From contig NC_092029.1 in assembly GCF_042242105.1 (NCBI RefSeq), positions 7,627,885-7,691,884 on the forward strand: a stretch of 64,000 nucleotides of DNA, given 5' to 3'. Positions 55,200 through 64,000 of this stretch are shown in pieces (position 1 is the stretch's first letter; each line of letters starts with the position of its first letter). The notes under the pieces are model-generated. The model had not been told where the DNA came from, did no database searches, and was given only the letters and a program-made list of their open reading frames with translations. Made by a program: the position numbers and the translations under genes. The DNA comes from Pempheris klunzingeri. Lineage: Eukaryota; Chordata; Actinopteri; Acropomatiformes; Pempheridae.

Positions 55200-56373
55200 C
55201 GCAACCTTTATTATCTTCCAGTATCTGGGGCACCTGGGGACAACCCCATTGTCTGAAGTCATGCAGACACATAAGCCTTAGTCTGTACAAGGGACGCAGG
55301 TAGCTGTCTGACTATATGTGGGCCAGATGAACCAGAATGGTGCAGACATGGCAGCCTCACCTGACTGTCTGGTGCCTCGCTGCTCTCAGCACACAAGGTC
55401 AAAACACACTTGAGAGACAAGAAGGGCAGCAAACACAGAGCAGAGCGCCGGCTTGTGTTTGGAAACAAGACAAGGAGGACGGAAGAGAGATGCACAGAGG
55501 TCTTTCACACTCTTTTGCTCTTCCTTCCACTTGGCTAAGCGACAGACAGATGTGCAGAAAGTGATGGAGGTAACCTTTCGAAGGAGGGGATGTTCAGATG
55601 AGAGGCTTTATCTAAACAGCGCGGGCGAATGACTTTTCTCAGCATGTGCATGGATGCATTTATGTGCTGTGGGTGTTTTTCTCTCACTGTGAGGTAACAA
55701 GGGGTACTCTTAGCAGGTAGATTGCTTCTGGGCAAATGTTTCACAAACGATACCATATGTTTTACAATGGTACAAAGAGGATGTCCCATCTCATCTAACT
55801 CCCTTTGAGTTCCATTCAGACAGGCTGTGAGCAGGTTGTGTTTCAATTCAGGTCATTCCTGTGAATATTAACATATGAACAGGAACAAGCATGCAAACTG
55901 TAGTAAAAATAACAAACACAACTTCAAGCAGGAGAGACTCACCAGAAGCTAAAAGAGTGATCCAAGTCATTTATTGACAAGATGCATGAGAAGTTTAAGA
56001 TATAAGGTCACTAGCGATTAGACTTCACTAGGGAGTAGAGATGCACGATATAAATAATGGAGTCTAGATTCTGGTGGTGGTGATGAGGGGGTGAAGAGCA
56101 ATGGTGAGATGGAGATGAATGTGGAGCAGAACTCCTGATGTGCACGGTGGAAGGACCCCTGGGAGCCGAGCGCGATGACGACTGGAGGTGAATGTGGCGT
56201 AGGAGGGTCGCAGTGATTTGCCCAAATGACAACTGACAGCAGGAGAGAGAGGAAGAGGTTTAAACTTAAACAGCAATGAGACTGTTGGTTCACAAGGTTC
56301 AAGGCAAAACTACGATTAGTTTAAGTGGGAGAGTGAAACGCTCACAGTCAGCTGATGAGTTTGAAGTGAGAAC

Positions 56374-56391
56374 AGAGAGAGAGAGAGAGAA
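56374..56391. repeat. (GA)n microsatellite
   Basis: A short GA dinucleotide run. Confidence 0.85.
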
Positions 56392-56653
56392 TGTAAATAA
56401 TGAATGAGCATGAAGATAGTCAGTCTTCCTGGATGAACTTCCGCTAAGCTTCATTATACTGAGTACATTCTGTAATGATTTGTAAACGATTCTGCCCGTG
56501 AAAGTCACACTGTCACACGTGATTTTTTTAACAGATGTGCTCCATTGATAGATAGCAAATTGGAGCCTCTGCTGCTGTATCTAATCAAACATTAATCTGA
56601 TCTCTTGTAGCCAAGTAGGGTCAAGCTGACTTAGAACAGCTTAGTCTATAGAG

Positions 56654-57857
56654 CAGTGATTCTCAAAGTGCGCCCCACGCGTGGGCCATTGGCGACCCCC
56701 AGGAGCGTTTCATTTCATGGCACATTTAACAGACAGTAACCTTCCATGAAATGTAGCCATTATATTTGAATTATCCTAAGTCGATTTCAGTACTTTAACG
56801 TCCAACAGCCTCCATTATAATTCATTACTCAGGATAGGAGTGACAACCTGTAGATAGCTACCGGTTGCATGGCAATTAGTGGCACCTCATGACTGTCGTG
56901 GGAATAGAGTGCTGCAGGCATGAGATATGTTTGCACGCCAACCTGGATATTAGCATCGCCCTGGTGCCCCTGGCAAAAAGCCAATGCCAATTTTTCCGTT
57001 GGATTTTGGATTACGGGGAGCACAGTGCTGCGGTGGTTAGCACTGTTGCCTCACCTCCAGGCTTGAATCTGCTGGCCGGCAGGTTTGTGGTTTGAGCTTT
57101 GAACTTCTCTGTGTGGAGTTTGCATGTTCTCCCCATACTTGTGTGGATTCTCTCCAAGTACTCTGGCTTCCTCCCACAGTCCAAAGACATGCAGGTTGGG
57201 TTAATAGGTCACTCTCAATTGCCCGTAGGTGGGAATGGTTGTTTGTCTTTATGTGTTGGCCTTGTGATTGACTGTTGACCAGCCCATGGTGTACACCGCC
57301 TCTCGCCCAGTGCCAGCTGGGATTGGCTCCTGCCCCCCTGCGACCCTCAAGGATAAGCGGTAAAGACGATGGATGGATTTTGGGTTATTGCACAAATTTA
57401 GCTCTGTGGCAAAGTTTACACATTTGGTTCAGTAAGATAATCTTCTCAAATGGACACCGATTTTATCATTTTTGAAGCATATGCTATTGACAGACGTAAA
57501 GAGCTGACGTTCGGCCATAAATATACTACACTATGGTTGCATGACTCCAACGTCATCACCACGAAGCTACACTATTAACTGAAATAGACTGTGATGTGCT
57601 ACATCTACAAGTTGTAAAAGTTAGAAGTTTGTAAAAGAGTTAGAACAGTAAAGTTATGTCGATGTAACATCAGACACATATCACTAATAATTAGAATTAA
57701 AAAGATTACAATAATCTCTCTGCTGTTGGACAAGATTTCTGGCCTATCAATGCTTGATAAATCAATGCTTTGCGTTGTAATTGTTTTGTTTTATGTTTGC
57801 AGTTTTGCTGTGCTTCTCTCTTAAACACACTCAGTCATAAACATTTTGAGAACCTCA
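56654..57857. mobile_element. Possible hAT-type DNA transposon remnant (host of a nested SINE)
   Basis: The left end CAGTGATTCTCAAAGTG is very like the terminal repeats of hAT-Charlie elements. About 1.2 kb on, CATTTTGAGAACCTCAG read in reverse complement matches it at 13 of 17 positions. A younger SINE-like element lies inside (57014-57374). No transposase frame survives and I see no convincing 8-bp target duplication, so the right boundary is tentative. Confidence 0.4.
57014..57374 (+). mobile_element. SINE-like retroposon with target-site duplication
   Basis: It opens with a tRNA-like head (GGTGGTTAGCACTGTTGCCTC). It continues with the very widespread fish wording GAGTTTGCATGTTCTCCCC, CTTCCTCCCACAGTCCAAAG and TTGCCCGTAGGTG, and ends in an ATGGATGGA tail like those of L2/Maui-related LINEs and their SINEs. 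Flanking 13-mers GGATTTTGGATTA (57001-57013) and GGATTTTGGGTTA (57375-57387) differ at one base, consistent with a target-site duplication. Confidence 0.85.
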
Positions 57858-60800
57858 GCTGACCCCTGGTATAGTGTCTCGCTGACTTTATTGATTTTGT
57901 TGTCAGTGGTGGAGGTGGATAATCTGCTGGACGTCCACCAGTTCCAGGAGGAGGGTTGAGCATTGTGTCCTTGTTGCTGCTTGGACTAACTCTCTACCCT
58001 CTCCAGATAATTCATAGGCCATGGTCGTTTGCAACCCCTGTCTGCACATGGTGTGTAAACCAGAAATGCGTAAGGAAACACGTTGCCTCAGCTTACCTCA
58101 GGAATCCTGTGACAAATGGAATGGGAGCAGTATGAGGAGGAGTCGCGGCTGATGGTTGCTGTATACTCGTGGGAGCTCCTGTTGGTAAGATGCCTCTGAG
58201 GTGTGGAGAGTGTCCAGTTTGGCTTTGGAAAAGTTGATGAATAAATCATTTTTATTTATTCTATTGACTGACAATGCACACAGCCATCACATGCTCTGAG
58301 TTTCGTTGTATTGCCCTTATGTTTAACACTACATTAAGCTGGGGTAACATTTTACAAGGACATTTAATGGAGAGTGATGGATAACATGGACCACTAATAT
58401 CTGTGAGAATCTGTGCATAATGACAACACAGTCATTTCTATAAGAACAATGTTAAACAGGTATGGTAACGGGAAAACATTTTTTTTTGACATGTCCACAC
58501 GGAACCAAACAGTACATCCATTGACCAGATGAAACCTCCCGCACTGACACTGTCAGTTCCACATTAGTCTTCCCACACACTGGCTCTACCGAATCAATTT
58601 GTTATTACATGATGAGATGATTACGTCCAATGTCAACAATCTCAGCTTCCATCGCGTGCTGCATTATGTTGTTTGCTATGTAAATGAAACATTCCCTTCA
58701 CCGTGTTGCCAAAGATAGCATGGACGAGCGGCCTGACCCCGTCTCTGGCACTACATCAGCTGAAGGATGACAAGGATTTCAATGAATGGTGCAGATGTTA
58801 TTCAACGGCAGTACACCACAGGTCTTACTGTGTGGTGATTGTTAAATAAATCATTCAGCAGTTGTGAATTAACTATTTCAAATGGATTTTATTAGTGTGT
58901 TCATTGTACCCAACCGGCATGACTACTCTAAGTCTTTGGCCCACTCTTAAGTAATAAAGTAAAATATGTCATTCTTGAGCCAGAATCATGTAAATGCAGT
59001 GGGTTGAAACCAAGCCCCGAGGAAATTAAGCGGGCTGCCTATAAAACCCACTTATGAAACCACCAACAATCCTACACCCCAGAGGGATCTCAAACGGCCG
59101 TTACATGGTCATCAACATTAAACTAGTCTCCTAACTAACAACTAAAAGTCTCCTAACTCACATTAAATGTAGTTTTTGAACAATTTCTGATTACAATCTG
59201 GTATTGATAGTGTTGTCTGTCATTGACATTTTTAATTGCTCCAATTGCTATTGCTACCCCGAGCAACAGTAGTACAAATACATCAAATGCCAGTCTTAAA
59301 AGGCCACAGGTACGTCCAGAGGGTGGTACGTTCATATATAAAGTCTTTCGAAAGATGCGAGTGGACACAAATTTGCCCAGAGCCACACAAATTTGAGGCG
59401 AATATGTTGAAAATCTTTCATCTTGACAGAAAATTTCCCCCTCGTGTTGAGAATTTATGACTCCATTTCAAAAACACATGATAATTTTTTTTTTTTTTAC
59501 TGAAATAGAGTTTGCACACTCCCCTCACTGTGTGATAGAGGCCAGCGTGGCTCCCTGGGGCTCAGCCTGTGCTCACAGGCAACAGGTGGGCAGTGTTAAG
59601 AGGGTCATCAGCATTAATGGGACACACATGGAAGAGGTGTGTTCAAGACTTTAAAGCTGAGCCACTGCTCTCTTTTTTCACACACAGCTTTGCGGTGAAA
59701 AGAGAGATACTTATGAGGACATTGTATTGAGTTACATCCACTTAGAGGCGAATGCTAACCTTACCCTTGTCATAAACAAGTCTTAACCTCAAAATAATAG
59801 ACAGTTAACCCTGCATGAACCAGAATTTTGGAGTTGAGTTCACATGTATTGATTCAAAAACTGATTACAGCCCCTTTGTGATAAAGACAGAGGAGCAATA
59901 AACAGATTTTCATGTGCTACTCAAGGGCATTAACTCGTTGAATGCAAGTAGGTGGTATTCCCAGTTCTGCACAGATCCACACGTCAGAGGTGCAGAGACG
60001 TGCGTCATGCAGGGGCCGCGCAGCGCTGAGGCTCTGAAGTGGAGGAGGATGGGAGACAAGAGTGAGGCTGGAGGGGAGAGACTGTATGTCACAGCTGCAC
60101 TTTGATCCTGACTGACATCGCATGGTATTCATCTGATGTACTGAATGCACCACAGAGCGTTTGGTTCGGTGTTTTTGACAATGATCAGAGGAGGGAGGAT
60201 GCCTTTACAACAGCAAACTGTGAAGTATTCGCTTCAGGAAGATATTCACACTGACTGATGTTTTCTGTCTATATTAAAATCTTTTCCGTCAGTCGGGGTC
60301 AGAATAAGAAACGAGTGTGAGCCTTGACTGTCTGTAATTTGACCGAGGCTTTGTTATTGAGAGCAGCACCCAGTGACATCTGCAACTGCCAGATCTCCAG
60401 ATAAATTGATCTCATAGCAACCGCGCTGCCATGGCAACCGGGATACAGATGCCATGCTGAGGTGATGTGCAGAGTGACTGGCTGCCAGACTGACACTTTT
60501 TCCAAAAGAAAAAAAAGAACCTAACTGAATGATTCATCTACTTTCCATCCCTAAATTATTGTCTGCATCATTGGCCTTCTACCATTTCCTGCATGTTCTT
60601 GGTAATCTAATTAGTTTTTATCATTTCTCCAAGGCAGCCTCCTTTCATCATGATTGACGTTTCTGAAAGTTATTACATGTAACATCTGTAAATACTTCAG
60701 TCTTTGCCCCTCATACAAATTTATTAAGATAAAAACTTAGCTTCAACTGAAGAGGTCTCATCACAGTTCTGACTGGATGTCCACATGCACTGATGCCTGT

Positions 60801-61157
60801 TGGCACTAAAAGTGCTGTTCAAAGAATAATTTTTGATGGCTTTTATATGTCATCACTCACTCCCCTCATACACATGTGCTGAAATACAGAAGTGTGAATT
60901 TCAGAAAGACATAAAGTATAATAAACTAATAATTGTATCAACTGGATAACATTTTGTGGTTGTTTGAATACATACTAGATGCAAAATGCACCTACCCAAA
61001 ATATCTCATTGTTATTTATTTAACTATATGGTAACACAGTTGCAAAATTTGAAAAAAGACACAATTGAGACTTCATATTTCATATAACACTTTTAGAGAA
61101 GGAGTTTTTAAAGATATTCGTAGGACTTTTGATGTACTGTCAGTATTGTTTTCAGAC
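57858..61157. other. Gene-free intergenic region
   Basis: No exon with family resemblance. A TATA-like CCTATAAAACCC near 59038-59050 has no coding sequence after it. No RNA gene recognised. Confidence 0.55.
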
Positions 61158-61832
61158 TTTAAAGGAGACATAGTATGCTCATTTTCAGGTTTATTCTTGT
61201 ATTTGGTAGTCCCACGAGAAAAAGATTACACGCTGTTGTTTAAAAAAACACATTATTTTTCGTGTAGTCCATCCCACTTTATCACTCTTTTCCAAACGCT
61301 CTGTTTTAGCTTTGATCTCTTTAAGACCCCCCCTTCCCGAACAGCCCAGTCATTTCCCACAGGAATGAGCAAGCACCACCCACCAACTTGTGCATCGGCG
61401 CTGCTGTCCCCGAAGGGGACATCTCTGTCACCTTTCCACTCAAAATAAACATAGACATGAAGTTTGTTGTGTGGGTTTTTTGCAGCCAACGTCAGCACAA
61501 TTTGCAGGCTTTGATCGTACCTTCGACATCTTATTACCAGTGCTAGCGTTAGCGAGATAACAACAATGGCGGGCAGCAAGGTGGATTTAGTTTTTCAGTG
61601 GGCAGGACCATCAATCTGCTAAAGGCACGTTTGACAGATCACTGCATGTGACATCACAAACAAGGCCAAATCTAAACCGTGTGTTTTTTCACTCAAATTT
61701 ACTGATGGATGGAAAAGAAAAAAAAGAAAGAGGATGATCTTTTCTCATGGTTTGAGGGTTTTGATACACTGGGACATAAATGAATATGGAAGACATTAAA
61801 AAGCACATTTTGCACAATGTATACCCTTTAAA
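61158..61832. mobile_element. Non-autonomous DNA element, fish dispersed repeat (probable)
   Basis: The left end TTTAAAGGAGACATAGTATG, followed by TGCTCATTTTCAGGTTTATT and CGCTCTGTTTTAGCT, matches wording I recognise from a repeat scattered in many fish genomes. The right end ATACCCTTTAAA is a partial inverted copy of the left TTTAAAGG. No transposase is present. The family name is uncertain. Confidence 0.55.
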
Positions 61833-64000
61833 ATGTGTGAAAAGTATATTTTTTAATTGGCATTTGAATCTATGCACATCTGTGCACATTTGTGCAGAAT
61901 ATTCATGAGCACAGATGCACTTTGGCAAAAGAAAGTAAACACTGTGTTGTATAGTTATGAAAACAAAAACAGTAGAGATAATGATAAAATATTAAAATAT
62001 TAAAATATTGCAATCAAGCACACTATTGAAAATGTTGACAAATTGAGATTAATGATAAATAACTAAAGATATCAGCATGTGGAAACAAGCACTTCAATAA
62101 GCAGTTCCATATTCTCATATTCATATTCTTCATTCATAATGAAGAGTGAGAGATGAAGGACAAAATCCACATTATCCTGTAGAAGAATCCACTGTAAAGT
62201 TCATGTGAAGCTAATTGCATTTAGTCTCAGTTGGTCACATCAAGTGAGCATCTCCCGACTTCTTTCCTGGAGAGAGGGAATGATATCCAGGGACTTTTAC
62301 ATATGTATAACTTCATTTTACATATACTTGTACATATATACATGTGTCTGTTTGTTTCAAAACAGGCAAATGTGAAATGAGAAAAAAATGTGTCTTTCAA
62401 AGCACAGTCAGTTGAACACTGGTCTCGCACCTCTTATACAGTATAAGTTCATAAACTTATGTAAACTTATATCAAAGTCAAATTATGACTTGAAACTATG
62501 ATCTCTGGTCAACTCCCCACTGGACATGACTCCTCAGTGCTCCTATGATTCTTTCAATAAAGTTATTATTGTTCATGCTGTGTGCATAGCTCATGAAACT
62601 GACTCTAACCCCCTAATGTTATTGTCTAGCCCATTTGATTTGTCATTTGTATACATTGTTGTCGCAAGTTATATTGTCTGCACATTTCTATACACTATAT
62701 GAGACTAATATCCCCGCTCCACAAGGCTCAGACTTGATTCTATTAAAATGCTGTGAACCTGTCTCTGATAAACAGCCATATTTCTGTCTTTGGTCTTATA
62801 CCAAACATAAACTCTCCTGTGATAAAGCTTTAATATTACTCTGAAGGTCACCAAGGTCAGGACATCTAAAATTGTGAAGTGTGTTATCGAGTGTCTCTCT
62901 GCCTGGATACACTGTCCCATGGTTCCAAACCTTGTTTTCTACATCATATGACTTCAAGGGCTTGCAGCTAAATGGAAAGTCATGGGACTGGCTAGATGAA
63001 GAGACATCATTTAAACAAGGCATTTTATGTCCTGTCAAGCTCTAGCTACCTTGTCTCAAACTGAATAATGATCTGATTTCATGATCTGTACACGACTGCA
63101 GGGCTTGACAATGCTTTTTGACATGTGCCAAGACAGTACTTGAGGCCCTGGTTCAAAGCAGGAGGGGGCGCTGTCATTTGACGCACCAAATCATGACCAG
63201 GATGGGCCTCTTGTTCTCCAAGTAATCCAGCATCATGCAGGGGGTGGGGTCATGGGTGGAGTCATGGGTGGAGTCATGAGTGACTGGAGGCACAACAACA
63301 ACAAAAAAAAAATCCAGGAGAGAAATATGTGCATACAATGCAACATAAAGAAAATCATTTTAAAAATAAGAAATGCCAACAAAGCCTACACCCCTAGTTC
63401 TGAACCTATGATATATGCTGATGAAAAGTGTATTTTATCAGGAAAAACTTTATTCTTTCTGTGATAGATGAGCTTACTATTAGTGATTATCTGGAGCTAC
63501 AGTCATTGATCTTATTAAACACAACACTGACATACTATTATCTTCTAAAGTTGATTAGGTGAACATGTTAGCAATCAGTTGCCTATTTACACATCCAGAA
63601 GACACAAAGCAACATCAGCATTAATTTGGAGTCATGATCACCTGATGATTGTCTATGTCCAACATTCAATTTGTTTTAGCTCTATTTTTGGTCTCCACCA
63701 ACTCCTGGGAGAAATATTTGGCTCTTTAGCTACTAAATGCTCCATGTTAGTTACTAACTAGCATTTTTTGCTGTTCTGGCAGGATAAACAAGAACCAGAA
63801 GAATTTCTGTGCTGAAAAACCAAAATAATGAGCTTCAAGACGCAAAACGACTCTGTAGTTTTAATTCTGTGTGGTTTTAGTGACCATTTTGTCATTACAA
63901 ATTTGACCCAGTGTTAATATTATTAGCTTTAAATAGACATTAAGTGTACTTTTGTAGAAATAGGATGTAATAGGGTGCTAATGCTATAACATTAGAGCAT
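61833..64000. other. Gene-free AT-rich region to window end
   Basis: No exon recognised. A small tandem repeat (12-bp unit CATGGGTGGAGT) lies at 63251-63274, with a G-rich lead-in. Confidence 0.55.
63251..63274. repeat. 12-bp tandem repeat
   Basis: Two perfect copies of CATGGGTGGAGT and a third, diverged start (CATGAGTGAC). Confidence 0.8.

Larger units (their letters stand above)
51897..56653. other. Gene-free intergenic region
   Basis: Many short open frames on both strands but none with a recognisable family, good splice context or a continuing partner. It holds an (AC)n run at 55175-55199, a (GA)n run near 56374-56391 and a 10-bp perfect inverted repeat at 54786-54808. Confidence 0.55.

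Noticed and set aside
57902..57960. A coding-like tail (VEVDNLLDVHQFQEEG and stop) after a TTGTCAG acceptor-like sequence
   Set aside because: No upstream exon was found and no family was recognised.
59038..59050. TATA-like CCTATAAAACCC
   Set aside because: No exon, start codon in good context or initiator follows; likely chance.

Overview
This is a 64 kb window of vertebrate nuclear DNA, almost certainly from a ray-finned (teleost) fish. It has spliced genes with GT-AG introns, short introns in the hsp90 genes, a tandem hsp90aa1 pair as in zebrafish and other teleosts, and fish-type dispersed repeats. All exon coordinates come from reading splice sites and translating across them. Every reconstructed reading frame closes without an internal stop, and reading phases match at each junction.

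Layout. (1) About 300-7440, minus strand: wdr20, 4 coding exons, 639 aa, a WD40 cofactor of the USP12/USP46 deubiquitinases. (2) 7441-9465: a divergent intergenic stretch with a housekeeping-type wdr20 promoter (NRF1 and YY1 motifs) and a 20-bp perfect palindrome. (3) 9466-14110, plus strand: hsp90aa1.1-like gene, 724 aa, one 5'UTR exon and 10 coding exons, with a TATA box and heat-shock elements. (4) 14390-20550, plus strand: hsp90aa1.2-like gene, 734 aa, identical exon phases, with its own five-unit heat-shock element. (5) 20550-22700: intergenic, holding two copies of a ~280-bp direct repeat. (6) 22831 to ~49400, plus strand: ppp2r5c, the B56-gamma regulatory subunit of PP2A. A long form starts at 22831 (578 aa). 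A second promoter and first exon inside intron 3 (33601) gives a 525-aa gamma3-type form. A read-through end with its own intronic polyA signal gives a predicted 449-aa gamma1-type form. (7) 49410-64000: a gene desert with microsatellites and transposon remnants, including a SINE-like insertion with a visible target-site duplication.

How the genes relate. wdr20, hsp90aa1 and ppp2r5c are also neighbours in mammals (human 14q32), so this is an old syntenic block. It is not an operon and not a newly acquired island. The two hsp90 copies share nearly identical patches that stop abruptly and in one place run into intron sequence, which points to gene conversion.

I found no CRISPR array, prokaryotic mobile element, rRNA, convincing tRNA gene or evidence of an undescribed multigene system. 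The most interesting observations concern transcript diversity of ppp2r5c, hsp90 gene conversion, the Asp-His repeat in one Hsp90 linker, and repeat structure in the intergenic DNA. Species, expression and isoform use cannot be decided from sequence alone.
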